From positions 1 through 50,239 of the forward strand of contig JROS01000017.1 of the NCBI GenBank assembly GCA_000769715.1: 50,239 bases of DNA. The letters run 5' to 3'. This document shows positions 24,987 to 36,331 of this stretch, in pieces. This stretch comes from Desulfobulbus sp. Tol-SR (GTDB lineage Bacteria > Desulfobacterota > Desulfobulbia > Desulfobulbales > Desulfocapsaceae). The position numbers were made by a program, and so were the translations under genes. The first letter of the stretch is position 1, and the number at the start of each line of letters is the position of its first letter. Under the pieces are notes generated by a model. That model did not search any database. It was not told the DNA's origin and saw only the letters and a list, made by a program, of their open reading frames with translations.

Positions 24987-26396
24987 ATGCTTTCTACCAA
25001 TCTGCGTGAGCAGAGCTCCTTTATCGTCAGATGTTTTCATCTTCTTGACTGTCTGCTGGTCATCGGCTATCTGTGGCTGCTTGTCGTGTGGTACCGCGTC
25101 CCCTGGAGCCCGTATTACACCCGGCTGGAGATCATCACCTTCGTCCTCTGCCTCATCGCCTTCCAGTCGTTTCAGCTCTACCGGTCATGGCGGGGGTGGC
25201 GGTTCTATATCGAATTTCTCTATATCCTGCGGGCATGGATCACGGTGGTCGGCCTGCTGTTGTTCTACTTCTTCATCTTCAAGATTTCCCACGCCTATTC
25301 CCGGGTGGTCTTCATGATCTGGTCGACGACCACCCCTCTGCTGCTGTTCGCCGTCCATGTCGTTGCCCGGAGGATGCTCAGCATCATCCGCTCCCAGGGC
25401 AAAAATGTCCGCCGGGCCGTTATCGCCGGGGCCGGCGACCTCGGGATGAACGTCGTCAGGGAAATCGAGCAGATGCCCTGGGCGGGCATCGAGATCCTCG
25501 GTTTCTTCGATGACAAGGTCGACGAGGAAAATCTCGATCAGGTCATGGGAAAGCCGATTCTCGGCAATATCGCCAGTATCAAGTCCTATCTCAGCAAGAA
25601 TGACATCGATTACGTCTATATCGCCCTGCCGATGCGCGCCGAGAAGAAGATCTTCGCCATTCTCCGGGAGTGCCGGTCGCTGGGGGCGCGGATCTATCTC
25701 ATCCCCGACCTCTACGTCTACGGTCTGCACCATGCCGAGATCCAGTCCCTGGGCAAACTCCTCATTCTCAATTTCAACCCCCATACCGAGTGGAAGAGGG
25801 GCTTCGACGTCATTTTCTCGCTCTGCGTCCTGATCTGCACCCTGCCCCTGTCGCTCGTCATCGCCCTGCTGATCAAACTCGACGACGGCGGTCCGGTGTT
25901 CTACCGCCATAAACGGATCACCGCCACCGGCAAGGAATTCGACTGTCTCAAGTTCCGAACGATGCGGGTCGGCGCCGACCATGAACTGCACCACCTGCTG
26001 GCCGACAACCCGGAGTTGAAAAAGGAATGGGAGGCCCATTTCAAATTGAAGAACGACCCCCGGGTGACCCGGATCGGCCGTTTTCTCCGCCGCACCAGCC
26101 TCGACGAATTTCCGCAGTTCTTCAATGTCCTCAAGGGGGATATGAGCGTGGTCGGGGCCAGACCGATCGTCGGCCGGGAACTCAAGGATTTCTACAAGGA
26201 GAGCGCCGGCCGCTACTGTTCGATGAAGCCGGGGATTACCGGCCCCTGGCAGGTCGGCCGGCGGTCCGACGTCGAAGACTACACCGAGCGGGTCGAGATG
26301 GACGACTGGTACATCCTCAACTACTCGTTATGGAACGATATCAAGATCATCGGCAAGACGATCGTGTCGATGATCAGGGGCAACGGGGCGTACTGA
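24987..26396 (+). CDS. Undecaprenyl-phosphate sugar phosphotransferase (WcaJ/WbaP-type initiating enzyme)
   Basis: Four to five N-terminal membrane spans (residues 10-130) precede a nucleotide-binding-like domain (VIAGAGDLGMNVVREI). The C-terminal phosphoglycosyltransferase domain has a re-entrant hydrophobic helix, then KFRTMRVGAD, RIGRFLRRTSLDEFPQFFN and GDMSVVGARPI. The Asp-Glu pair of SLDEFPQ is the catalytic dyad of this superfamily. It moves a sugar-1-phosphate from a nucleotide sugar to undecaprenyl phosphate, the first step of repeat-unit assembly. This makes region 1 a lipid-carrier-based glycan pathway. It is the last gene of the glycan locus. Confidence 0.92.
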   Translation: MLSTNLREQSSFIVRCFHLLDCLLVIGYLWLLVVWYRVPWSPYYTRLEIITFVLCLIAFQSFQLYRSWRGWRFYIEFLYILRAWITVVGLLLFYFFIFKISHAYSRVVFMIWSTTTPLLLFAVHVVARRMLSIIRSQGKNVRRAVIAGAGDLGMNVVREIEQMPWAGIEILGFFDDKVDEENLDQVMGKPILGNIASIKSYLSKNDIDYVYIALPMRAEKKIFAILRECRSLGARIYLIPDLYVYGLHHAEIQSLGKLLILNFNPHTEWKRGFDVIFSLCVLICTLPLSLVIALLIKLDDGGPVFYRHKRITATGKEFDCLKFRTMRVGADHELHHLLADNPELKKEWEAHFKLKNDPRVTRIGRFLRRTSLDEFPQFFNVLKGDMSVVGARPIVGRELKDFYKESAGRYCSMKPGITGPWQVGRRSDVEDYTERVEMDDWYILNYSLWNDIKIIGKTIVSMIRGNGAY

Positions 26397-26507
26397 GCCG
26401 ATTCGGCAGCGGGATCACGGTTTTGCTTGCATACCCGGCTGCAATGATTAACTTTTGAGCTGATGAAAAACCAACCGTACCAATTACCACCACTTCAGGA
26501 GCATCCA

Positions 26508-27215
26508 ATGTACGAAAACACCAGGCAGATCACCATCACCCAGGCGCGCCAGGAGGCCTCGAGCATCTTCCTCGCCAAGGTCTTCAACTGGATGGCCATG
26601 GGCCTCGGATTGACCGGCATCATCGCCTATCTCACCGCCAGCAGCGGCCTGGCCCGGGCGATTGTCGCCAGCCCGCTGTTCATGATCCTGCTCTTCGCCG
26701 AACTCGGTCTGGTCTTCTTCCTCTCGGCCCGGATCGACAAGATCCAGGCGTCGACGGCCGCCGGTCTGTTCATCGGCTATGCGGTCCTGAACGGTCTGAC
26801 CCTGTCGGCGATCTTCCTGGCCTATACCAGTTCCTCGATTGCCGGGACCTTTTTCATCACGGCCGGGATGTTCGGGGCCATGGCCCTCTACGGCATGGTG
26901 ACCAAGCGCGATCTGTCCGGACTCGGATCCTTCCTGTTCATGGGCCTGATCGGCATCGTCATCGCCTCGGTCGTCAATATCTTCCTGGGCAGCAGCGGCC
27001 TCGGCTGGATGATCTCCGTGCTCGGCGTCTTCATCTTCACCGGCCTGACGGCCTATGACGTCCAGAAGATCAAGACGATGGGCGAAGAGGGGATCCTGGA
27101 GCAGGGTGAGGCGGCGGTCAGGAAGGGTTCGATCATCGGCGCCCTGGCACTCTATCTCGACTTCATCAACCTGTTCCTGATGCTGCTCAGGTTCTTTGGC
27201 GGCAGCCGGGATTGA
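26508..27215 (+). CDS. Bax inhibitor-1/YccA family membrane protein
   Basis: Seven hydrophobic segments fill the protein. The ending FTGLTAYDVQKIK and ALYLDFINLFLMLLRFFG are BI-1 family signatures, with the two Asp of the pH-sensitive latch likely in these spans. E. coli relatives are YccA and YbhL; YccA binds FtsH, and some BI-1 proteins leak Ca2+. Start 26508 is supported by AGGAG at 26497-26501, six bases before the ATG; an earlier ATG at 26463 has no such site. A strong terminator follows. It is separate from the glycan locus. Confidence 0.92.
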   Translation: MYENTRQITITQARQEASSIFLAKVFNWMAMGLGLTGIIAYLTASSGLARAIVASPLFMILLFAELGLVFFLSARIDKIQASTAAGLFIGYAVLNGLTLSAIFLAYTSSSIAGTFFITAGMFGAMALYGMVTKRDLSGLGSFLFMGLIGIVIASVVNIFLGSSGLGWMISVLGVFIFTGLTAYDVQKIKTMGEEGILEQGEAAVRKGSIIGALALYLDFINLFLMLLRFFGGSRD

Positions 27216-27250
27216 TGGCGGCTTGAAGTTGAAGTACTTGGCCGATGATG

Positions 27251-27286
27251 AAAAAGCATGCCCTCGGGGGTGTGCTTTTTCTTTTT
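27251..27286 (+). terminator. Intrinsic terminator after the BI-1 gene
   Basis: AAAAAGCA (27251-27258) pairs with TGCTTTTT (27273-27280), and the stem extends inward through CCC/GGG pairs. It is followed by CTTTTT. The A-rich 5' side suggests it could also work on the minus strand. Confidence 0.8.
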
Positions 27287-27317
27287 AGGAGCAGCGATTG
27301 ACTGCAGGAGATAGGGG

Positions 27318-28547
27318 ATGAGATCGTCCTTTGCCGGGAAAAACATCGTCGTCGGGGTCACAGGCAGCATCGCCGCCTTCAAGGTGGCGGGCTGGGTCAG
27401 CACCCTGGCCAAGGAAGAGGCCCAGGTCTCGGTCATCATGACCCGGTCGGCGCGGGAATTCATCGCACCGCTGACCTTCGCCGCCCTGTCCGGCAATCCG
27501 GTGCATGGCGAGATGTTCGATCCGGTCCGGGCCGAACGGATGGACCACATCGCCCTCGGGCGGGATGCCGACCTCGTGCTCGTTGCGCCGGCGACCGCCG
27601 ACACCATTGCCCGGCTTGCCGGCGGCCTGGCCGATGATCTGCTGACGACGACCGTCCTTGCCGCCCGGGCGCCGGTGGTCGTCTGTCCGGCGATGAACAG
27701 CCGGATGTACCTCCATCCCGCCACCCAGGACAATATCGGTCGCTTGAAGAAATTCGGCTATCAGGTCCTGACCCCGGCGGCGGGGATGATGGCCTGCCGC
27801 GAGGAAGGCCCGGGCAGGCTGCCGGAGTGGGAGGATGTCCAGGAGATCCTCCTCAGGGCGGTGACGGAGCAGGATCTGGTGGGTGAACGGGTGCTGATCA
27901 CCGCCGGGCCGACGCGGGAGCACCTCGACCCCGCCCGCTTTCTCAGCAACCGGTCGTCCGGCAAGATGGGGTATGCGCTGGCCCGGACCGCCTTCCGCCG
28001 CGGCGCCGAGGTGCACCTGGTCAGCGGGCCGGTGGCGCTGCCCTGTCCGGCCGGGGTGCGGCGGGTTTCGATCCAGACCGCCAGGGAGATGCATGCCGCG
28101 GTATCGCAGTTGGCCGATGCGGCTTCGGTCATCGTCAAGGCTGCGGCGGTGGCCGATTTCCGCCCGGCGGTCGAGGAACGGGAGAAGGTCAAGAAGGACC
28201 GGGCCGGACTCAGCCTGGAATTGAGCCGCAACCCGGATATCCTCCATGAACTCGGCCAGACAAAGAAAGAAGGGCAGATCCTGGTCGGCTTTGCCGCCGA
28301 GAGTTCCAATCTCGAGGCCGAAGGCCGGAAGAAACTGGCGACCAAGAACCTCGATCTGATCGCGGTCAACAATATCTGCTCCGATTCAACCGGCTTCGAG
28401 TGCGATACCAACCAGATACTGCTGATCGATCGGGAGCGGGAGGTCCTCCTGCCGATGACCGGCAAGGAGCAGACGGCCGACATGATCTGGGACCGGGTGG
28501 TCGAATTGCGCCGGCAACGGCAGGAGATGAGCGGCGGCGGGCGGTAA
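27318..28547 (+). CDS. coaBC: Bifunctional phosphopantothenoylcysteine decarboxylase / phosphopantothenate-cysteine ligase
   Basis: It makes 4'-phosphopantetheine precursors for coenzyme A in the cytoplasm. The N-terminal flavoprotein half (residues 1-185) starts with GVTGSIAAFK. It has His77 in MDHIALGRDAD, matching the catalytic His of E. coli Dfp, and VCPAMNSRMY with the PAMN motif. The Cys of MMACREEGPGR is the active-site Cys. The CoaB half begins with VLITAGPTREHLDPARFLSN and RSSGKMGYALA, and has the Lys in VIVKAAAVADFRP. The length of 409 residues is usual. Confidence 0.96.
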   Translation: MRSSFAGKNIVVGVTGSIAAFKVAGWVSTLAKEEAQVSVIMTRSAREFIAPLTFAALSGNPVHGEMFDPVRAERMDHIALGRDADLVLVAPATADTIARLAGGLADDLLTTTVLAARAPVVVCPAMNSRMYLHPATQDNIGRLKKFGYQVLTPAAGMMACREEGPGRLPEWEDVQEILLRAVTEQDLVGERVLITAGPTREHLDPARFLSNRSSGKMGYALARTAFRRGAEVHLVSGPVALPCPAGVRRVSIQTAREMHAAVSQLADAASVIVKAAAVADFRPAVEEREKVKKDRAGLSLELSRNPDILHELGQTKKEGQILVGFAAESSNLEAEGRKKLATKNLDLIAVNNICSDSTGFECDTNQILLIDREREVLLPMTGKEQTADMIWDRVVELRRQRQEMSGGGR

Positions 28548-28571
28548 GCTGCCGCCAACAGCACCGGCCCG

Positions 28572-29075
28572 TCAACGGTGGCAGCAGTGCTTGTATTTTT
28601 TGCCTGAGCCGCAGGGGCAGGGCTTGTTCCTTGCCGGCTTCGCGCGGGTCGTCCCGCATGTGCCGTCGAGGTAGAACCACCTGCCGGCCGAGCGGATGAA
28701 GCGGCTGGTCTCGCGGAGGGTGAAGCAGTGGCCGTCGACGCGGTAGGTGGCGGAAAACTCGACCTCGCCGCGGTCGTCATTTTCCGTTCCCTCGCGGCAG
28801 CCGTGGATCTCGAGGCCCAGCCATCGAACCTTGGCCTGCTCCGGCCCGATCGCCGCCGGACGGGTGGCCGGGGCCCAGGTGGAAAGGATATAGTCGGTTT
28901 CTCCGAGGCAATAGGCGCAATAGCGCGAACGCATCAGCGCCAGGGCGCTGCCCGCCACGATCTCGCCGGTGATCAGCGGCCGGCAGCAGGCGGTGTATGT
29001 GCCGCCGCTGCCGCAGGGACAGGGGGCCGGTTCGGCGGCCCTGCCGTCGGCCATCGCTGTTGGATCGGCCGCCAC
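28572..29075 (-). CDS. ychJ: YchJ-family protein with SEC-C motifs at both ends
   Basis: The protein has PCPCGSG followed by a CC pair near the N-terminus (about residues 18-31) and PCPCGSGKKYKHCC at the C-terminus. These are SEC-C zinc-binding motifs, as in the tail of SecA. Between them is the NTF2-like YchJ core (ALMRSRYCAYCLGETDYI, STWAPATRP, WLGLEIHG). The function is unknown; a role near ribosomes or SecB has been suggested for SEC-C motifs. The GTG start at 29075 directly follows the TGA of the gene upstream (TGAGTG), so the two are probably translated together. The 3' end converges with coaBC, and a hairpin (28548-28585) spans the junction. Confidence 0.88.
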   Translation of the reverse strand: MAADPTAMADGRAAEPAPCPCGSGGTYTACCRPLITGEIVAGSALALMRSRYCAYCLGETDYILSTWAPATRPAAIGPEQAKVRWLGLEIHGCREGTENDDRGEVEFSATYRVDGHCFTLRETSRFIRSAGRWFYLDGTCGTTRAKPARNKPCPCGSGKKYKHCCHR

Positions 29076-29894
29076 TCAGAATCCCGGCTGCCGCTTCAGA
29101 TCGAGTTCCTGGGCGACCTGGGTCGCGGTCTCCTCGATCGACCGGCCATCGGAAAAGACCACCGGAATCTGGTATTTGAGAAAGATCTGGTCGGATTGCT
29201 GCAGTTCCTGCTCACAGGTCGCGAGATTGGCGTAGGTGCTGCCGGGATAGCGTTTTTCCCTGAAGGCGTGCAGCATCTGCGGCGAGGTGGAAAGCCCGAC
29301 GACGCGCTTCTTGTTGCGGACGAGCTCGGAGGGGAGGCGGACCGAGGTCAGGTCATCCTGCACCAGCGGATAGTTGGCGGCCTTGAGCCCCATCTGGGTG
29401 GCGATGAACACCGAGACCGGGGTCTTGCCGGAACGGGAGACCCCGACAATGATCAGGTCGGCCTCGTCATAATCCTTGGTCCCGGTCCCGTCATCGTGGG
29501 CGATGGAATAGTGGATGGCGTTGACCCGCCGGGTCATCGAGTTGTCGTCGAGAAGTCTGGATGTGCCGGGTTCGCGGATCGCCTTGGCCTCGAGCAGATC
29601 CTCCAGCGTTACCAGGAAATGGTCGATGATATTGAGAAATTCGACCTCGGGGGTATCGAAGATCTGATTGAGTTTGATGCTGAGGAGGGTGGAGAACACC
29701 AGCGGGTACCGGCCGTTCGATTGCGCGAGGATCTTGTCGAGCGCCCTGCGCGCCTGGCTTTCACTCCGGATGAAGGGTATCAGTTCCTCGTTGAAGCTGA
29801 TCTCGGGAAACTGGCAGAGCAGCGCCTTTCCCATATCCTTGGCAAGAATGCCTGTGTTGCCGGAAATATAATAGACATCTTTCGACTTCCACAT
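29076..29894 (-). CDS. Pyruvate,phosphate dikinase / PEP synthase regulatory protein (DUF299 bifunctional kinase-phosphorylase)
   Basis: The P-loop segment GVSRSGKTPVSVFIA and the following NYPLVQDDL match the family that uses ADP to phosphorylate, and phosphate to dephosphorylate, PPDK or PEP synthase. VYYISGNTGILAKDMGKALL is the usual N-terminal motif (commonly SDGTG), and FSDGRSIEETATQVA ends the protein. It would switch pyruvate-to-PEP flux with energy state. ATG 29894 with GGAG upstream was chosen, since the longer frame to 29978 adds unrelated residues. The target enzyme is not in the window. Confidence 0.93.
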   Translation of the reverse strand: MWKSKDVYYISGNTGILAKDMGKALLCQFPEISFNEELIPFIRSESQARRALDKILAQSNGRYPLVFSTLLSIKLNQIFDTPEVEFLNIIDHFLVTLEDLLEAKAIREPGTSRLLDDNSMTRRVNAIHYSIAHDDGTGTKDYDEADLIIVGVSRSGKTPVSVFIATQMGLKAANYPLVQDDLTSVRLPSELVRNKKRVVGLSTSPQMLHAFREKRYPGSTYANLATCEQELQQSDQIFLKYQIPVVFSDGRSIEETATQVAQELDLKRQPGF

Positions 29895-29949
29895 ACGATC
29901 TCCAGTACTGTATCGTCTTGATTTGAGGGTGCATAATGCAATTATCGGC

Positions 29950-29978
29950 AATGTACCGCGGAATGGGTGCGCCGACAA
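29950..29978 (-). promoter_or_regulatory. Possible promoter for the PPDK regulator/ychJ pair
   Basis: On the minus strand TTGTCG (29978-29973) and TACATT (29955-29950) are 17 bases apart and lie 56 bases before the start codon. The match to a sigma-70 site is fair. A 13-base dyad (ATAAT-GCA-ATTAT, 29935-29947) lies just after it and could be an operator. Confidence 0.3.
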
Positions 29979-30437
29979 CGGAAAAAAATCGTATGCTTAA
30001 GAATCACTTATGTTCTGTATTAGCGTGGCTTAATTAAATTTCCCTTGCCGCTGTCATGCCCGGCGCCGTAATTTTTCCCGGCCCTCGCCGGGAACGGTCG
30101 GAGACACGGCTGGTTTGACTTGGCATGGACCGTGAACGATAGCAACGCGGCTGAAGGATAATATCTACAGATAGGATTCGTCGAGGTTGGCAAGGGACGA
30201 ACGGCCGGAACGCCGGCGGCGATGACGGGGGTGTTCGCCGTTGACTGCGACGACCTGATCGAGAGCCTGACCAAGATGAAGATCAAGGACATTGGGCGCC
30301 ATGCCGAGCGGATTCCACACTATCGGCGGGTGGCCGATAGCGAGCCCGACGTTGCCGGCCTCAGCGCCGATGCAATTGCCGGCCAGATCCGTTCCTCACT
30401 GAGAAAGAAGACCTGGGAGGAAGAGTCGATCTTCCGG
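29979..30437. other. 459-base stretch with a hairpin and a possible coding remnant
   Basis: A perfect 8-bp stem with a 4-base loop (TTCCCGGC 30075-30082, GCCGGGAA 30087-30094) has no T-run. On the plus strand an open frame from about 30162 reads as ordinary protein through 30437 (for example MTGVFAVDCDDLIESL and KDIGRHAERIPHYRRVADSE). It then runs antisense into nadA with no stop, so it may be a truncated gene. No family was recognised. Confidence 0.25.
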
Positions 30438-31496
30438 TCACTTGCGCATGGTGCGGGCGAAATCGAGCATCCTCCTGATCGGGATCGCCGCCTTGCGGGC
30501 CAGGTCGGCCGAAACGAAGACCTCGTTTTTACCGGTCTTCAACACCTCCGCCAGGTTCTGCAGGGAATTCATCCCCATCCAGGGACAACGGGCGCAACTC
30601 TGACACGTTGCCCCATCGCCCAGCGTCGGCGCCTCGATCAGTCTTTTGCCGGGGGCCAGCTGCTGCATCTTATGCATGATCCCGGCATCGGTGGCGACAA
30701 TGAATTCCGGATTCGGCATGGTGGCGACCGCCTGGATCAGCGCCGTGGTCGAGCCGACGACATCGGCCAGGGCAACCACCTCTTCCGGCGATTCCGGATG
30801 CACCAGGACCGCGGCCTGCGGATGACGCGAACGCATCTCGGCCAGCGCTTCGGCGCGGAAGCGCTCATGGACGATGCAGGATCCCGGCCAGTAGATCATC
30901 TCGGCGCCGGTCTGTTTCTGAACGTACTGACCGAGATGGCGGTCGGGGGCCCACAGCACCTTTTCCCCCGCCCGGGCCAGATGGCGGATGATCGGAAGGG
31001 CGATCCCCGAGGTCACTACCCAATCGGACCGGGCCTTGACCTCGGCGCTGGTATTGGCGTAGACGACAACGGTGTAGTCGGGGTGCTCGTCACAGCAGGC
31101 CGAAAAGAGATCGGCGGGACAACCTTCGTCCAGAGAGCATGTCGCCGCCAGATCCGGCATCAGGACCCGTTTTTCATTGTTCAGAATCTTCGACGTTTCC
31201 CCCATGAACCGAACGCCGGCAACCACCAGTGTCGTGGCCGGATGCTCGGTGCCGAACCGGGCCATCTCCAGTGAGTCGGCGACGCAGCCGCCCGTTTCCT
31301 CCGCCAGGTCCTGCAGGGCGCCGTCAGTGTAGTAGTGGGCGACCAGGACGGCATTCTGCCGGCGCAGCATCTCCTTGATCTCCTGCTTCAGTCGCTCCTG
31401 TTCGGCTGGCGTCAGTACCGGCCATTGCGGCAGGTCGGGCACGCGAATAACTGGAATGGCGACAGCGGCTTCCTTCACTGAATTATCGAGTGGCAT
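30438..31496 (-). CDS. nadA: Quinolinate synthase
   Basis: It joins iminoaspartate and dihydroxyacetone phosphate into quinolinate, the pyridine ring precursor of NAD, using a 4Fe-4S cluster. [19 protein letters not shown] is the family N-terminal motif. The three cluster Cys lie in [24 protein letters not shown] and [29 protein letters not shown] is also typical. ATG 31496 with AGGA six bases before it is preferred over TTG 31502. NadB and NadC are not in the window, so the gene stands alone. Confidence 0.96.
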   Translation of the reverse strand: MPLDNSVKEAAVAIPVIRVPDLPQWPVLTPAEQERLKQEIKEMLRRQNAVLVAHYYTDGALQDLAEETGGCVADSLEMARFGTEHPATTLVVAGVRFMGETSKILNNEKRVLMPDLAATCSLDEGCPADLFSACCDEHPDYTVVVYANTSAEVKARSDWVVTSGIALPIIRHLARAGEKVLWAPDRHLGQYVQKQTGAEMIYWPGSCIVHERFRAEALAEMRSRHPQAAVLVHPESPEEVVALADVVGSTTALIQAVATMPNPEFIVATDAGIMHKMQQLAPGKRLIEAPTLGDGATCQSCARCPWMGMNSLQNLAEVLKTGKNEVFVSADLARKAAIPIRRMLDFARTMRK

Positions 31497-31594
31497 GGTC
31501 AATCCTGGAATAGTGTTCGTCGAGGAGTGGAAAGAGCGACCCGCCGGATTCTCGGCGAGCCGATGGGCATCGAGCGGATGGAGGTATCGAAAAA

Positions 31595-31622
31595 AATATA
31601 TGCATCGCGCAGTGTATCACAA
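31595..31622 (-). promoter_or_regulatory. Probable sigma-70 promoter of nadA
   Basis: On the minus strand TTGTGA (31622-31617) and TATATT (31600-31595) are separated by 16 bases in an AT-rich stretch, about 100 bases before the nadA start. Confidence 0.45.
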
Positions 31623-31792
31623 GGGACGAATTCCGACTTTAACGTGCATGGAAAAATAATGAAACCGCGATTTCACCGCAATGACAATTCAAAAAACGTA
31701 CGTAAGGGATTGTCGGGACATCCGCATTGTGTCATCATGCGGTCAGAGGCAAGGGAGTTCAAGATCAATTCACTCTTCGTCGGAGCTAGTCC

Positions 31793-32164
31793 ATGCCGCA
31801 ATGTCACTTTGAATATACCGACAATATTGGCGACGCACCGAATTGGCAGGACCTGTACCGGGAGATCCACGCAGTCCTGATCGCCACCGGCGAGTGGCAC
31901 AGCGCCGAGATCAAGAGCAAGGCGGTGAAGCTGACGAATTACTGTGTCGGCAACGGCAGTCCCGATCAGGCCTTCGTCCTGCTCACCATCCAGATCCTCG
32001 CCGGCCGAAGCGACAGCCTGAAGAAGAGCATTTCCGAGAGCTGCCTGAAGATCCTGGTGAGTCATTTTCCGCGAATGCTGGATGAGCTTCAGGCCACCAT
32101 CACTGTACAGATCGTCGATATCAACGGCCCGAGCTTCAGTCGACGGATCAACTACGAAATTTAA
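31793..32164 (+). CDS. 5-carboxymethyl-2-hydroxymuconate isomerase-like tautomerase
   Basis: The protein starts Met-Pro-Gln-Cys-His-Phe, and Pro2 becomes the N-terminal catalytic proline in this superfamily after Met removal. The core EYTDNI, LTNYCVGNG and FVLLTIQILAGRS aligns with HpaF of homoprotocatechuate breakdown. In HpaF the enzyme moves a double bond in a ring-cleavage product. No other aromatic-degradation gene is nearby, so a different unsaturated acid may be the substrate. A GGAG site precedes ATG 31793. It is followed by yciH after 44 bases. Confidence 0.85.
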   Translation: MPQCHFEYTDNIGDAPNWQDLYREIHAVLIATGEWHSAEIKSKAVKLTNYCVGNGSPDQAFVLLTIQILAGRSDSLKKSISESCLKILVSHFPRMLDELQATITVQIVDINGPSFSRRINYEI

Positions 32165-32208
32165 CGAAGATCGCATCTCCAGGGCTGGCAACAGGACCGG
32201 CATTACCC

Positions 32209-32577
32209 ATGGTTTTACGAAAATCGCAACCGCACGCACCGGTCTACTCGACCGAACGGGGGAGGATGTGCCCTGCCTGTGTCAGGCCGGTGAAGGAATG
32301 CGTCTGCAGCCGGCAACAGCCTCGTCCGGGGCCTGGGGACGGGGTCGTTCGGGTCAGCCGGGAGACCAAAGGGCGCAAGGGCGCGGGGGTGACGATCATC
32401 ACCGGCATCCCTCTCGATCAGGCCGGCCTGCTTGATCTTGCCAGGGAATTGAAGAGACGCTGCGGCTCCGGCGGCACCGTCAAGGAGGGCCGGCTGGAGA
32501 TCCAGGGCGACCAGCGCGAGCTGATGGTGGCGGAGCTGACCAAACGCGGCTGGAAGGTCAAACGGAGCGGAGGATGA
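32209..32577 (+). CDS. yciH: SUI1/eIF1-family protein YciH
   Basis: The N-terminal VYSTERGRMCPACVRPVKEC carries a small C-x2-C ... C-x-C zinc motif. The SUI1 domain follows: VRVSRETKGRKGAGVTIITG, then ELKRRCGSGGTVKEGRLEIQ and GDQRE. The SUI1 fold resembles eukaryotic initiation factor 1; bacterial YciH lowers initiation from poor start sites and has been linked to stress. ATG 32209 gives the full N-terminal zinc motif; an ATG at 32266 would remove half of the start. Its stop overlaps the next start (ATGA). Confidence 0.92.
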   Translation: MVLRKSQPHAPVYSTERGRMCPACVRPVKECVCSRQQPRPGPGDGVVRVSRETKGRKGAGVTIITGIPLDQAGLLDLARELKRRCGSGGTVKEGRLEIQGDQRELMVAELTKRGWKVKRSGG

Positions 32578-33221
32578 GCATGGCGGTACTGGGCACGGAA
32601 AATCTCGGGATGTTTATCGCCGCCGGGCTGCTCCTCAATATCACCCCCGGCGCCGATATGCTGTTCATCGCCAGCCGCAGCGCCGCCCAGGGGCCACGGG
32701 CCGGGATCGTCGCGGCGCTGGGGATCGGGGCCGGCTGCCTCGTCCATATCCTCGGTGCCGCCCTCGGCCTGTCGGTGGTGCTGGCAACCTCGGCCCTGGC
32801 CTTCACCGTGGTCAAATATGCCGGGGCGGTCTATCTGATCTCCCTCGGGATCGCATCGTTTCTCTCCATAGGCGCCGGGACCCGGGTGGCAGCCGGAGAT
32901 GCGGCACCGCTCGCCCCTGCCAGGATCTTCCGGCAGGCGATGCTGATCAACGCCCTCAACCCCAAGGTCGCGCTCTTTTTCATGGCCCTGCTGCCGCAGT
33001 TCGTGTCACCGGCGGCGAGCCATCCGTCCCTCGCCTTCCTGTTCCTCGGTGCGGTGTTCAACTTCAACGGCACGGTTGTCAATGTCGCCTTTGCCCTCCT
33101 CTCGTCGCAGATAGCCGTGCGCTTCAGGCAGTCCGCCGTCCTGGCCAGGCTGTGCAAAGCCGCCGCCGCGCTTCTCTTTGTCGGTCTCGGCATCCGCCTG
33201 GCGATGACCGCCCAGAAATAA
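32574..33221 (+). CDS. LysE/RhtB-family amino-acid exporter
   Basis: Six hydrophobic segments and the N-terminal LNITPGADMLFIASRSAAQG are standard for the family. So is FRQAMLINALNPKVALFFMALLP in the middle, where NPK is near invariant. Members export amino acids such as lysine, threonine or homoserine lactones by proton exchange. Overlap with yciH by 4 bases suggests one transcript with yciH and the tautomerase. Confidence 0.92.
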   Translation: MSMAVLGTENLGMFIAAGLLLNITPGADMLFIASRSAAQGPRAGIVAALGIGAGCLVHILGAALGLSVVLATSALAFTVVKYAGAVYLISLGIASFLSIGAGTRVAAGDAAPLAPARIFRQAMLINALNPKVALFFMALLPQFVSPAASHPSLAFLFLGAVFNFNGTVVNVAFALLSSQIAVRFRQSAVLARLCKAAAALLFVGLGIRLAMTAQK

Positions 33222-33291
33222 TCCTGGTCTTCCCACCGGTCCGTCACCGGGCCGGAGAAGGACAAAGGTTTCGAGGGTGGCCCGGCGAATA

Positions 33292-36000
<2,709 letters not shown>

Positions 36001-36331
36001 GCTTATCGGTATCCTTTCGGGTTGCAGGCGAGGCTGGTCACTGGCCTATCATAGCACACTCGGCGCCGCTCCGGCAAAAACTTCACGGCAACGATCCGGG
36101 CTGCGCCGGGATGGTATTCCAACTGGCAAAGTTGGTTCAGAGAGGGTATTCTCCCTCACTTTCAGGAAGTGCGCTGCGCCGGCGGTCGTGTACGCCACCC
36201 CCGTGGGGCGGTTGCCCTTATGACAGTCTATCGAGTTGAAAAGGATCAAGAAACCTACCTTGATTCAGCCCTTATCGAATTGAGGGGAAAACTGACGCCG
36301 ATGTCCGTCGGCAAATTCGCCACGCAACGTC
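36001..36331. other. 331-base divergent intergenic region
   Basis: It lies between the divergently read P-type ATPase and EamA genes and should hold both promoters. Small hairpins are visible (CCAAC-tggcaaa-GTTGG at 36119-36135 and GAGGG-tattct-CCCTC shortly after). No promoter could be chosen with confidence and no known riboswitch was recognised. Confidence 0.4.

Noticed and set aside
30222..31274. 350-residue plus-strand open frame over nadA
   Set aside because: Most of it is the antisense image of nadA. Only its first 70 residues lie outside, and these are reported as a low-confidence remnant.
36001..36331. Riboswitch upstream of the P-type ATPase or the EamA pair
   Set aside because: Only short isolated hairpins are visible, and no known metal or metabolite riboswitch core could be matched.
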